From Kutzneria kofuensis (GTDB lineage Bacteria > Actinomycetota > Actinomycetes > Mycobacteriales > Pseudonocardiaceae): 64,000 nt of DNA. Where the stretch lies: positions 3,350,038 to 3,414,037 of the forward strand of contig NZ_JACHIR010000001.1 in the NCBI RefSeq assembly GCF_014203355.1, given 5' to 3'. The translations under genes were made by a program, and so were the position numbers. The notes beneath the pieces are model-generated. The model did no database searches and was not told the origin of the DNA. It saw only the letters and a list, made by a program, of their open reading frames with translations. Numbering within the stretch: the stretch's first letter is position 1; each line of letters starts with the position of its first letter. Below are positions 8,144 through 16,581 of the stretch, one piece after another.

Positions 8144-9844
8144 TCAGCCTTGGAGAGAGCGGACTCGCTCGTGCAAAGCAGCGAACTCCTCGACCCGCTT
8201 GGTGCGCTGCTTCCACAGCACAGCGAGCCAGCGCAGCGCGATGGTGCGCCGCGCGGCCTCGAACCGAGCCCGGTTGTCCGGTGTGACGCCGAGGTCGGCT
8301 TCGGCGCTGGCCCAGACGTCGTCGGGAATGACGCGGGCGCTGATGTGCTCGATGTGGTCGGCGGCGTCGACGGCGATGTCGGAGTAGCCGCTGAACTCGA
8401 AGTCCGCGACGTAGGTGGACTCGCCGTCGTGGAGCCAGTTGAGCAGGTTCGCGTCGCCGCGGGAGTAGACGCGGGTGGCGGGCTGCCCGAGCAGTTCGGC
8501 GTCGCCGCTGTTCTCCCAGCGGTGCAGGAGAGCGAGCATGTCCGGGGTCTGGGGATCGTCGGCGGCGTCGGCGAGCTGGCCGGGCCAGACATCGGTGAGC
8601 CGGGCGATGTAGTGGCCGATGGAGTCGACGCGCTCCAGGCTGGCCAGCGGCTCTTTCAGCGGAACGCTCTGTAGAGCGCGGGTGGTGGTGGCCAGCGACT
8701 TGATGGCTGTCACCGGGTCGAGAACGTCAAGGATCGGTGCGCCGGGCAGCAGCGTCATGCCGAGGGCTGGCTGTTCGGGGTCCTCGTCGAGCCACAGCGG
8801 TTCCGGTGCGCTGCCCAGGCCGGCGACATGGGTGAGGCCGTGCCACTCGCGCTCGACGCGCTGCCGGTCGGTCTTCTTGTAGAGCTTGATGCAGATCGGC
8901 GTGGGGGCCGCGGTCCAGGCGAAGACGTCGTTGTTTCGGCCACCGTCGAGTGGGTGCAACCCGTGTTCTTCGAGCGTGGCGGCCAGTGCGTCGGCTCCGG
9001 CCGCACGCGCGGCGCGCAGGGCGCTGAGCAGGTCGGTGGGAGCGGAGTTCTCGCGGTTGCAGGCCAACGTGGTCATCGTTTCGGGCTCTCGGTTTCGGCT
9101 CGGCACGGATGGGCGGGTTTCAGCGTAGGAGACAGGCCCGGCGGACTCGTGGTGCCCCGCACATGGGCCTAGGTCGATGTCGCCCGTCTGGCTGATCTGA
9201 CGCAGGGTGGCGTGAATAGCGAGGTGGGTGTCGAGCAGGTCGAGTTCGTTGACATCAAGGACGGTGAGCTGTGGGTCTCGTTCGGCGAGCAGTGCGTAGG
9301 CGTGGTCAACCCAGACGAGGTGAGCGCGTTGTTCGCCGGTGAATGCGGGGCGGCGGTCTCCACTGCGTTGGTCGGCGCGATGGGCGGCGACCTCTGGGGG
9401 TACTCGCAGCCATAGCGCTCGGGTGGGGCGTGGCCCGGCCAGAGCTGTGAGGGCGTCCAGCCAGTCGAGCGCGACGTCGGCGGGTGCGCGGTGCTGGCGG
9501 AGTAAGGCGGCGATCGCGTAGGAAGCCATCGTGTGGATGCCGCGGTCTTCGATCACGACGCCGGCAGGGTTCGCGGCCAGCGCCGGATCGAGGACGGTGG
9601 CGACGAGGTCAGCCCGGATCGCGGCGGTATTCATGGTGTCGGTGATGGCGTCGCCGGTGCGCAGGAACGGATCGTCGCCGGTGCGCAGCAGGTCGACGAG
9701 GGCAGCCGAGATGGGCTCGGTGTCCAGGGTGGCCAGGTCGGGGAGGACGGTGACGTGGTGGCCGTTGGCTTCCAGGCACCTCGCGAGCATCCGGCTCTGT
9801 GTGCTCTTGCCGGCTCCGGGCAGCCCTTCGAACGTGATCAGCAC
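8144..9844 (-). CDS. thymidylate-kinase-like domain fused to aminoglycoside-phosphotransferase-like domain
   Basis: One continuous 566-codon frame encodes two enzymes. Residues 1-215 resemble dTMP kinase, with P-loop GLPGAGKST at 7-15 and an EDRG segment in place of the usual DR motif. A low-complexity linker spans about 215-260. Residues 262-566 resemble the APH/choline-kinase fold, with RGDANLLN at 462-469 (canonical HGDxxxxN, His replaced by Arg) and a VADFEFSGY metal-binding segment. The substrates are not known; a phosphorylated small molecule or nucleotide is likely. An ATG in the linker (METMTTLACN region) could allow separate translation of the second domain. This is the last gene of the operon; its start overlaps the preceding phosphatase by 7 bp. 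Confidence 0.82.
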   Translation of the reverse strand: MLITFEGLPGAGKSTQSRMLARCLEANGHHVTVLPDLATLDTEPISAALVDLLRTGDDPFLRTGDAITDTMNTAAIRADLVATVLDPALAANPAGVVIEDRGIHTMASYAIAALLRQHRAPADVALDWLDALTALAGPRPTRALWLRVPPEVAAHRADQRSGDRRPAFTGEQRAHLVWVDHAYALLAERDPQLTVLDVNELDLLDTHLAIHATLRQISQTGDIDLGPCAGHHESAGPVSYAETRPSVPSRNREPETMTTLACNRENSAPTDLLSALRAARAAGADALAATLEEHGLHPLDGGRNNDVFAWTAAPTPICIKLYKKTDRQRVEREWHGLTHVAGLGSAPEPLWLDEDPEQPALGMTLLPGAPILDVLDPVTAIKSLATTTRALQSVPLKEPLASLERVDSIGHYIARLTDVWPGQLADAADDPQTPDMLALLHRWENSGDAELLGQPATRVYSRGDANLLNWLHDGESTYVADFEFSGYSDIAVDAADHIEHISARVIPDDVWASAEADLGVTPDNRARFEAARRTIALRWLAVLWKQRTKRVEEFAALHERVRSLQG

Positions 9845-10662
9845 GCCATGACCTCCTTGCCGGTGAAGCCGTTGATCGCGCTCGCACGCTGGACGATGTC
9901 GAGGATGTCCTCAATCAGGGCGGGTGCGGCGGCGATGGTGCAGCGTGAGGCGGTGGTGTGGTCGGTGCCGTCCAGATCGGTCACGTGGGCGCCGGCTTCG
10001 CGGGCGATGACCGCCCCGGCGGCCATGTCCCAGGTGCGGTTGCCGAGGGTGATCGACGCACCGAGGGCAGAATCGGCCAGCAACGCGAGGTCGGCCGCGG
10101 CGGTTCCGAGCATGCGGATGCGTTGCGCTCGGGGCGCGAGGGCGGCGTGGATCGCCAGCATCGCCGCATTTCGAGCGGCGGCGCCGGGTCCGGTGCCGTA
10201 GTCGCCGATCGCGATGATCGCCTCATCCAGCCGCTCCGGACCGGCGATGCGGATCGGGTTGCCGTCCCGGCAGGCGCCGAGGCCGTCCGCCGCCCAGTAC
10301 GTGCGGTCGAGCTGGGGTAGGGCGATGACTCCGAGCAGAGGATCCTCGTCAACGACCAGGGCAAGGGAGATGCCGATCAGCGGGATGTCGTGGGTGAGGT
10401 TGGCAGTGCCGTCGACCGGGTCGATGACCCAGCGGGTGCCGCTGGTGGGGCCGCCTTCTTCTTCCCCTTGGACGCCGATACCGGGAGTGGCGCGGCTCAG
10501 CTCGTCGCGCAGGATCCGTTCGATGGCGAGGTCGACGTCGGTGGCCATGTCCCGGTCGCCCTTGCCAGTGCAGGTACGAGGGCGGTGGGTGCGCAAGAAC
10601 TCCGCGCCGTGCGCGACGGTCGCCTGGGCGAACAGCAGCAGTCCTGGCAGTTCGGTGGTCAC
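9838..10662 (-). CDS. inositol-monophosphatase-family phosphatase
   Basis: The 274-residue protein has the three family signatures: an acidic EEEGG loop, WVIDPVDGTANL (metal-binding aspartates) and TWDMAAGAVIAREAG. Family members remove phosphate from inositol phosphates, fructose-1,6-bisphosphate or 3'-phosphoadenosine phosphates in a Mg-dependent way. The GTG start at 10662 overlaps the stop of the upstream kinase as GTGA, so translation is probably coupled. A second, longer family member lies at the other end of the cluster (22866-24065), suggesting two dephosphorylation steps. The substrate is unknown. Confidence 0.9.
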   Translation of the reverse strand: MTTELPGLLLFAQATVAHGAEFLRTHRPRTCTGKGDRDMATDVDLAIERILRDELSRATPGIGVQGEEEGGPTSGTRWVIDPVDGTANLTHDIPLIGISLALVVDEDPLLGVIALPQLDRTYWAADGLGACRDGNPIRIAGPERLDEAIIAIGDYGTGPGAAARNAAMLAIHAALAPRAQRIRMLGTAAADLALLADSALGASITLGNRTWDMAAGAVIAREAGAHVTDLDGTDHTTASRCTIAAAPALIEDILDIVQRASAINGFTGKEVMAC

Positions 10663-11237
10663 GAGGTCTCCACGGTGGTCGGGGCCAGCGGATGAATCAC
10701 GGCGTCGGAGGGCGCGAGGGTGTCCAGGTGCCGAAGGACGATGTCGACGTTGGTCACGACAGGCTTTCCGGTGTCCAGCAGCAGTTTCGGGCCGGTAATC
10801 GGCACGGCGGTGGCAGCGAGTTCCTGGTGTAGCTGCGGGGTGCGGTTGGCCGCTGGGTGCCGGCCGTGCTGGTGATCGACGGTCAGCCGGGCGTGCGTGA
10901 CCTCGACCGGGCAGACGCATTCGAGCAGCAGCAGGGGTTGGTGGTGCGTCGCGGCGAAGGCGCGCAGGTCTTCGATCTGGCCGGGGGCCAGCCAGGTTCG
11001 CCCGTCGAGCACGACGGTCGTGGCGGGAGCACGCATCCACTGCCAGACCGCGGTGGCGAACAGGACCTGGACGCAGTGGTCGTCCTGGTCGCGGGTGTAG
11101 GTGGTGTGCTCGGTGCCGAACAGCGCGTGTCGGACGGTGTCTTTGCGCAGCAACAGCGCACCGGTGATGTGGCTGGTGAGCTGCTCGGCCAGTGTGGTCT
11201 TGCCGACGCCGGGTAGTCCGGCCAAGGCGATGATCAT
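10659..11237 (-). CDS. small P-loop kinase (AAA/shikimate-kinase-like)
   Basis: The 192-residue protein begins with MIIALAGLPGVGKTTLAEQL, a Walker A motif at about residues 7-15, and has a lid-like region with basic residues. Its size and layout match single-domain kinases of small molecules, such as those annotated AAA_33 or gluconate/adenylylsulfate-kinase-like. The ATG at 11237 overlaps the stop of the nucleotidyltransferase as ATGA, and its own stop overlaps the phosphatase start as GTGA. It is one of several kinases in the operon. I cannot assign the substrate. Confidence 0.8.
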   Translation of the reverse strand: MIIALAGLPGVGKTTLAEQLTSHITGALLLRKDTVRHALFGTEHTTYTRDQDDHCVQVLFATAVWQWMRAPATTVVLDGRTWLAPGQIEDLRAFAATHHQPLLLLECVCPVEVTHARLTVDHQHGRHPAANRTPQLHQELAATAVPITGPKLLLDTGKPVVTNVDIVLRHLDTLAPSDAVIHPLAPTTVETS

Positions 11238-12079
11238 CGGTGCGGCTCCTCGTCGATGGCGCAGCGGGCCGGGTGGGCGGGCAGCAATGGCCAATGCGAG
11301 CGCAGCACCGACCAGCCGGCGAGGACGTCGGCGTGGTGCGGGGCGGGCGGCGACGTCGTACGTACCTGGCGGATCGCGTCGGCGGCGAGTGCCCAGCCCG
11401 GCTGGGTCGCGAGCCGGGCCAGTGTGTGGTTGACCGCGTCGGACGGGGCGAGGACGGGGAGCGGATGGTCGTGCGGGGGAACCTTGACGCTGGTGCGGCG
11501 AGCCAGCAGATCGGGGACGTCGTCTTCGGTGCCGCGGCGAGGCAGGGTCGTGGCCAAGTCGACGACGATGAGCGGGACGATCGGGTCGCCGGTCGGCCGC
11601 GTCCAGGTCCCGCTGTCCCGGCTGGGCTGGTAACCCTGGGAGCGGAGGACGGCGTAAGTGCGTTCGGCGTCGCCAGGCGCGGTAAGCAGGTCGATGTCGC
11701 TGAACTGCCGGGCACCGGTGCTGGCGTAAAGGGAATGTTCCACGCTGAGTCCCCCGAGCACGACGGCGGCTACGCCAGCGGTGCGCAACTTCGCGGTGTC
11801 GGCGAGCGCGGCCACGCGGCAGGTATAGGTCTTGTACCGGTTGGTTCGCAGCGTGCTGTCGAGGAATCGCGTCACCGTGCGATCCAGCTCGGCGACGGGG
11901 TGGTCGTGCAGGTACGCGGCCAGTAGGCAGAGGGTCTTCGACCGCACCGACTGCCCAAGTACCGCGCCCAGTTCGGCCACCACGGCACGGGCGATCGTCT
12001 CGTGGTTGTCGGCGCCGGTGCCCCAGCACAAAGCCCGGACGGCGTCCTCGGCGAAGCGGCATGCCCGTCGGTCGGTCAT
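11234..12079 (-). CDS. NTP_transf_5-like nucleotidyltransferase-family protein
   Basis: Residues about 105-150 contain AVVLGGLSVEHSLY and FSDIDLL, which match the GG and DxD metal-binding signature of the uncharacterised nucleotidyltransferase family (NTP_transf_5). The chosen ATG at 12079 overlaps the stop of the HprK-like gene as ATGA; an upstream extension of the frame is open but not preceded by a ribosome-binding site. Proteins of this family are known beside HPr-kinase-like proteins in some lasso-peptide gene clusters, and the same pair is adjacent here. No RiPP maturation enzyme is seen in the window, so the pair probably modifies a non-peptide substrate. Confidence 0.7.
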   Translation of the reverse strand: MTDRRACRFAEDAVRALCWGTGADNHETIARAVVAELGAVLGQSVRSKTLCLLAAYLHDHPVAELDRTVTRFLDSTLRTNRYKTYTCRVAALADTAKLRTAGVAAVVLGGLSVEHSLYASTGARQFSDIDLLTAPGDAERTYAVLRSQGYQPSRDSGTWTRPTGDPIVPLIVVDLATTLPRRGTEDDVPDLLARRTSVKVPPHDHPLPVLAPSDAVNHTLARLATQPGWALAADAIRQVRTTSPPAPHHADVLAGWSVLRSHWPLLPAHPARCAIDEEPHR

Positions 12080-13263
12080 CCCCAACCACCCGGCCTGGCC
12101 GCTTGGGTCGCTGCGTGGTCGAGGAGGGCAACTACACGGGCTGCCAGCGCCGCGGGCGAATCGGTAACCGGGATCCGAACACACGGCACGGTTCGAGCGA
12201 GCTGGTCTGCGACGGCGGTGAGCGAGAGCGCGGTCCGATCTTGGTCGGGCGGCAGCAGCCAGTGGTTGCGGTGCGAGGTGGTGCTGGTGACCGGTTCGTG
12301 CATGAAGAACTGGGTGCGTACCAGGACGTCGCGGACCTCGGCCGCAGGTACCGGCTCGGGCGGGAGGTCGCTGGCACTGCGGTAGGGCCAGAGCATCAGC
12401 GTGGGCCGGACCTCGCCAACGATCCGCATGTCGGGCAGCGTGGCCCGTAGCTCGTCTGGCTCGATCGCGATCTTGCCGCTGAGCGCGGCCTGGCCGGCCA
12501 GGCCGTTCTGCTGCTGTTCTGCGGACAGGAACCTGCTCATCCCCGGAACGGCGTGCAGCGTGCTGGCGGTGGCGCGCAGGTGCATCGGCCAGGCGTGGCC
12601 GACCGTGCCGCCGTCGGGGTCGCAGTGGAGCAGAAGCCGGTCGTTGGTGACGAAGTCCCCGCCCACCAGCCGCAGCGCGCTCAGCAGGGTGGTGGTCTTG
12701 CCCGCGCCCTTCGGCCCGGCGATCAGCAGGCCGTGCCCGGCGTGCACGAGCGCGGCGGCGTGCGCGTAGACCGCGTCGTGCTCCAGAAGCTGGGCGGTCA
12801 TCGCCTGTCGCACGAGTCGGGCGGCGAAGAACCGCGCGGCGTCCAGGTCGCTGGCGTGCACGGTGATCGTGCCGAGCAGGTGGTCGAGGTGCACGAGGGT
12901 GGCGTGTTCGCGGATCCAGAACGCTCTCCCGCCGGGCATGCCGATCGACTGCGCCTGCAAGTTCGGGCCGATGTCATGGTCGTCCGTGTCGGCGAACAGG
13001 GCGGTCGCGCCGGCCTGGTCGACGGGAACGCCCGTGTGCAGGGTGATGGTCCACCGGCTGGCCGCGGTCCTGGTGCGCGCGTAGGAGTAGAGCGTGGTCT
13101 CTGCGTCCCTGATCAGCTCGCCGCGGTCTGCGCGCAGGGTGACGCTGGCCGCTCCCTGGGTGAAGCGGCGCGTCGCGCGAGCGGGTGCGGCGTAGCCGAT
13201 CAGCGGCCGGATCGGACAGGAGGCATCGGTGGGCGCGGGTTGATGCTTGCGCGAGCTCGTCAT
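12076..13263 (-). CDS. HPr kinase/phosphorylase-like P-loop protein
   Basis: This 395-residue protein has a P-loop at 183-191 (GPKGAGKTT) preceded by a GLLIAG strand, in the C-terminal half typical of HprK-like kinases. It lacks the long N-terminal domain of true HPr kinase, and no HPr or PTS gene is nearby. Related proteins in actinomycetes phosphorylate the C-terminus of lasso peptides or have unknown roles. It overlaps both neighbours by 4 bp (ATGA), placing it firmly within the operon. Kinase activity is likely; the substrate is unknown. Confidence 0.72.
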   Translation of the reverse strand: MTSSRKHQPAPTDASCPIRPLIGYAAPARATRRFTQGAASVTLRADRGELIRDAETTLYSYARTRTAASRWTITLHTGVPVDQAGATALFADTDDHDIGPNLQAQSIGMPGGRAFWIREHATLVHLDHLLGTITVHASDLDAARFFAARLVRQAMTAQLLEHDAVYAHAAALVHAGHGLLIAGPKGAGKTTTLLSALRLVGGDFVTNDRLLLHCDPDGGTVGHAWPMHLRATASTLHAVPGMSRFLSAEQQQNGLAGQAALSGKIAIEPDELRATLPDMRIVGEVRPTLMLWPYRSASDLPPEPVPAAEVRDVLVRTQFFMHEPVTSTTSHRNHWLLPPDQDRTALSLTAVADQLARTVPCVRIPVTDSPAALAARVVALLDHAATQAARPGGWG

Positions 13264-14135
13264 GGCGCCGTGGCGAGGACTGGGCGGTGGCCGAAATGCG
13301 CGGCGTGCTCCTGCAGCCGAGCCAGTTCGGCGGCCGGAGCATGGCGGTAGAGCGCGGCCAGTCCAGAGGGCATCAGCAGGGCCTCGGCCCAGCTCGGGAA
13401 TTCACCGCGCCGCAGAGGTCGCTCGGTGAGCTCGCGGCTGGAGCCGACAACGGCGATCTCCGAGGCCGTGCGCGCGATGGTCAACTCGGGAGCGGGCGCC
13501 GCCCGGTACTTCAGGTCACTGTCGACCGCCTCCCGGCTGGTGTGTCCGGTCCGCAGGTCAGCGACATCGGTGTAGATGTTGAACACCACCGCCGGGGCGT
13601 CGAGCACGGCGGTCAGGTGCCAGGCACCGAAAGGGATGACGACGTGATCACCGGCCTGACATACGTGATAGTCCATTGTGGAGTTACCGTCGTCGTCGAT
13701 GTTGGTGTGCAACACGAGAACCCGGCCGGACAAGCACTGGAAGATTTCGACCTGAGCCGCGGTGTTCCAGTGGCCGAGCGACCGGCCGAGTTCCGGGCTG
13801 TGGCCGAGGTTCGCCGCGGTGTAGACGACGAGGTCGGCGAACCAGGCGTGCGTGCCGTCCGCGTCCGCGTCCGTCTGGTCGGTCTTGGGTCGGGGCGCGG
13901 CGATGTCGCGATAGGCGAGGTAGAGCTGCGGGTCGGTGCCGTGAAGAAGCATCGCGCGCACCTCGTCGGGGTTGGCCAGGTAGACCGACCCGTCGGCGTC
14001 AGCGCCCGCCAGCAGGTCGCGGAGGTGGCGGGCCCGGCCTTCGCAGGTTGATGCCGCGACGAGCAGGTCCAGGCCGCTCGGCGGCAGCAGGCGGGGAGCG
14101 ACACGGGCCGTGGGGATGTCCAGCGGCGTGATCAT
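13260..14135 (-). CDS. cupin-fold protein
   Basis: The ATG at 14135 has a GAGGA ribosome-binding site 10 nt upstream. Residues about 140-205 contain the two cupin segments: LGHWNTAAQVEIFQCLSG and then CQAGDHVVIPFGAWH, which carry possible metal-binding Glu and His residues. The rest of the 291-residue protein is not recognisable, although the arrangement recalls glucose-6-phosphate-isomerase-type cupins. A role as a sugar-phosphate isomerase or other sugar-modifying enzyme would fit the neighbours (epimerase, TIM-barrel isomerase, HAD phosphatase), but this is inference. Confidence 0.65.
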   Translation of the reverse strand: MITPLDIPTARVAPRLLPPSGLDLLVAASTCEGRARHLRDLLAGADADGSVYLANPDEVRAMLLHGTDPQLYLAYRDIAAPRPKTDQTDADADGTHAWFADLVVYTAANLGHSPELGRSLGHWNTAAQVEIFQCLSGRVLVLHTNIDDDGNSTMDYHVCQAGDHVVIPFGAWHLTAVLDAPAVVFNIYTDVADLRTGHTSREAVDSDLKYRAAPAPELTIARTASEIAVVGSSRELTERPLRRGEFPSWAEALLMPSGLAALYRHAPAAELARLQEHAAHFGHRPVLATAP

Positions 14136-14164
14136 CAAACGGGTTCCTCGGTTGGGTGATGGGC

Positions 14165-14911
14165 TCAGGAGCAAGTGGCCAGGACGGCGATCGGCATCTG
14201 GTCGAGGCTGGTGATGGCCCGCACGCCGGCAGGACAGGGCTTGCCAGCCGGGTTGAACAGCACCGCGCGGCATCCGGCGTTCAGCGCGCCGTGGATGTCG
14301 GTGGTCACGCTGTTGCCGACGTGCACCACCCGGCTCAGATCCGTACCTGCGGCGGTGGCGACCGCGGCGAACATCTCCCAGCGTGGTTTGGCCAGCCCGA
14401 CGTCAGAGGAAAAGACGGTCTCGTCGAACACGGTGGTCAGGTCGTGGTCGTCGAGGATGAGCCGGGATACCGACGCCGGAGTGGCCAGGGTGTTGGAGGT
14501 CAACACGAGCCGAGCTCCGGCCTGCCTCAGTGCCCAGAGCGCGCTGTGCGCGCCGGGGATGATGTCGGGGCAGGCTCGCAAGACCGCATGAGTGTGCGGG
14601 ACGAGCAGGGTGTCGATCAGCCGCGTGTCGAGGGGCAGGCCCATGACGGTGAGCATCTGCTCGACTTGGCCACGCACCGGAGGTTGTTCGCCAGTTGTAC
14701 GTTGACGTCGTTGGGTGTCCGCGCGCACGGCGAGGATCGCTTCACGGACCTTGCCGTCGGGAAGGTCGTGACCGAACTCGGTGAGCACGGTCTCGAACTC
14801 GCGAATCCGCCAGGCGGCTTCGGCCTCGCGATCGCCGTATGTGATCAGCGTCGCCCACAGATCGACGCTGACCACCCAGCCCTCCAACGGATCTGCCGCG
14901 ACCGGTGTCAC
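14165..14911 (-). CDS. HAD-superfamily hydrolase
   Basis: The 248-residue protein has HAD motif I as VSVDLWATLI (nucleophile D17, second acid replaced by Trp, as in the FDLWGTL subgroup), motif II LVLTSNT, a Lys in GLAKPRWEMF, and motif IV VVHVGNSVTTDI. This arrangement is typical of class-I phosphatases with a helical cap. The ATG overlaps the stop of the epimerase gene by 4 bp. Within this operon it could dephosphorylate a sugar phosphate or nucleotide; the substrate is not determined. Confidence 0.85.
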   Translation of the reverse strand: MTPVAADPLEGWVVSVDLWATLITYGDREAEAAWRIREFETVLTEFGHDLPDGKVREAILAVRADTQRRQRTTGEQPPVRGQVEQMLTVMGLPLDTRLIDTLLVPHTHAVLRACPDIIPGAHSALWALRQAGARLVLTSNTLATPASVSRLILDDHDLTTVFDETVFSSDVGLAKPRWEMFAAVATAAGTDLSRVVHVGNSVTTDIHGALNAGCRAVLFNPAGKPCPAGVRAITSLDQMPIAVLATCS

Positions 14912-15630
14912 GTCCGCTCCTCGACGCGCTCTCCGTCGAACGCCACGTCGCTCCGTTGGCGGTGAAGCCAGGTGGTGGTGGCGGCGAGGTCGTCGCTGCC
15001 CAGCAACAACGATCCGGCGACCACAGCGTCGGCACCCGCGTCGGCGAGCTCGGGAACGGTGTTCTCGCGGATGCCGCCGTCGGCAATGACCGGAAGCTGG
15101 TCTTGGCCGGTGCGGGCGGCCAACGCCCGCAGCTGCCGCACACGATCCGGCGCGGCCGGATCCATCGTGGTGCCCTTGGTGCCCAGCGGTGTGCCGATGA
15201 GAACCACGAAGTCGATGTCGTCGAGGTGCGCTTCCACGGTGTCGACGGGCGTGTCCAGGCGCAGCGCGAGGCCGGCGGCACCGCCCCGCGTCCGGATCGC
15301 TTGCAGGGCGTCGGCGACGTCGTCGGCTTCCGCGTGGACGGACAGCAGGTCTACCCCGGCGCGGGCGAAGTCCTCGACCAAGGGCAGGGCGTGCTCGGCC
15401 ATGACGTGGACGTGGAAAGGCACCTGCGTGTGCGAACGCAGCGCCGCGACGAGGTCGGGGAAGAACAGCGGGCTGGGCACGAACCGGGTGTCGGAGGCGT
15501 CGATGTGGAAGACGTCTGCGTAGGGGGTCAGCCGGGCGACCTCCGCGCCGAGGTCGGCCAAGTCAGCCGACCACAGCGACACCTCGACCGCGAGCCGGTC
15601 GCGCGGGTACAGGTCAGCCAGCGGCAGCAT
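14908..15630 (-). CDS. ribulose-phosphate 3-epimerase-family TIM barrel
   Basis: The 240-residue protein keeps the family strands: AVEVSLWSADL at the N-terminus, VFHIDASDTRFVPSP (canonical hxDxMDG changed to DASD), PFHVHVMAEH, and the phosphate-binding IADGGIRENT and ADAVVAGSLLLG. Ribulose-phosphate epimerases interconvert ribulose-5-phosphate and xylulose-5-phosphate. The altered MDG motif suggests a changed substrate, so this is probably a pathway-specific homologue rather than the housekeeping enzyme. It overlaps the upstream isomerase by 17 bp and the downstream HAD gene by 4 bp. Confidence 0.85.
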   Translation of the reverse strand: MLPLADLYPRDRLAVEVSLWSADLADLGAEVARLTPYADVFHIDASDTRFVPSPLFFPDLVAALRSHTQVPFHVHVMAEHALPLVEDFARAGVDLLSVHAEADDVADALQAIRTRGGAAGLALRLDTPVDTVEAHLDDIDFVVLIGTPLGTKGTTMDPAAPDRVRQLRALAARTGQDQLPVIADGGIRENTVPELADAGADAVVAGSLLLGSDDLAATTTWLHRQRSDVAFDGERVEERT

Positions 15631-16540
15631 TGCTGACCACCTGGGTGGAAACGGGGAAGTGGGCGCGGCAGTGCTCGACGGAGCTGGCGATCAGCTTCAG
15701 CACCTCGGTGGAGTCGTCCTCGAACCGCGGGTACACCTCCAGAATTACCGAGATGTCGGCCAGGTTGTTGTCGACCAGGCAGGTCGCGAGCGCGCCGACG
15801 TCGAAGGTGCCCTGCGGGTGCGGCCAGCCCCAGTGCGGGTCGCCGTGGCCGTCGGTGTTGTCCAGGTGGATCTGCCGGATGCGCGAGCCGAGGTTGTGGA
15901 TCCAGCTCTCGATCCCAGCGTCGGCGCCGTGGAGCCGCTGGAACAGTGCGTGTCCGGTGTCCAGTGTGAGTCCCACGTTGTTGACGCCGCGCCCGCGCAA
16001 TGTGTTCAGCAGGGTCTGGCAGTGGTCGATGTAGGCCGGGTACTCCCGCAGGATCGGGGTCGGCTCGACCAGCAGCTCGCGGACTCCGACATCGGTGGCG
16101 CGGCGGGCGAGTCGTTCGAGGTGGTCGACGAGTTCGTCCTGGCGGTCGGCTCGGCGGGCGGGATCGGCTGCGTCGGTCTCGCTGATCGTGCCCATCGGGC
16201 CGCCGACGGCCGGAGCGCCGAGTTCGGCGGTGAGGTCGATGGCGCGTTGCCACCAGGTGAGGGCGGCGGCACGGGCGTCGGCGTCCGGGTCGAGCAGGCC
16301 GCTGGGTACGTAGTGCGCGAGCCCGACGAAGCACGAGTCGATGATCAGGTCGTGGGCTGCGGCGGCGTCGCGCACCCGGCGGGCCAGCCGGGCGCGCTGC
16401 TCGTCGGGCCACCAGGGGTCGAGCAGGTCGAAGGTGAACTGCACCCGGTCGAGGCCGAGGTCTTCGCGGACGAACGCGGCCCAGCGTTCCGGTTCTGGCA
16501 TCCGCTTGACGGCGAAGCAGAGGTTGACGCCCAGGGGCAT
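15614..16540 (-). CDS. sugar phosphate isomerase/epimerase-like TIM barrel (xylose-isomerase-like)
   Basis: The protein is 308 residues when started at the ATG at 16540, which gives the expected MPLGVNLCF first beta strand; the open frame extends further upstream but in unrelated sequence. Conserved features of the AP-endonuclease-2/xylose-isomerase-like family include ELLVEPTPIL, LTLDTGHALF, IRQIHLDNTDGHGDPHWG and ISVILEVYP, which place Glu, Asp and His metal ligands at the barrel mouth. Such enzymes isomerise or epimerise ketoses or inosose-type sugars. Together with the adjacent epimerase and cupin it forms a sugar-remodelling group. Confidence 0.85.
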   Translation of the reverse strand: MPLGVNLCFAVKRMPEPERWAAFVREDLGLDRVQFTFDLLDPWWPDEQRARLARRVRDAAAAHDLIIDSCFVGLAHYVPSGLLDPDADARAAALTWWQRAIDLTAELGAPAVGGPMGTISETDAADPARRADRQDELVDHLERLARRATDVGVRELLVEPTPILREYPAYIDHCQTLLNTLRGRGVNNVGLTLDTGHALFQRLHGADAGIESWIHNLGSRIRQIHLDNTDGHGDPHWGWPHPQGTFDVGALATCLVDNNLADISVILEVYPRFEDDSTEVLKLIASSVEHCRAHFPVSTQVVSNAAAG

Positions 16541-16581
16541 GACGGCTCCTTGTCGGATCGGTGGTGGAGTGGAGGGCTTGG

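Noticed and set aside
12553-13350. Plus-strand open frame of 265 codons
   Set aside because: Complement of the HprK-like gene; composition and absence of any motif mark it as a shadow.
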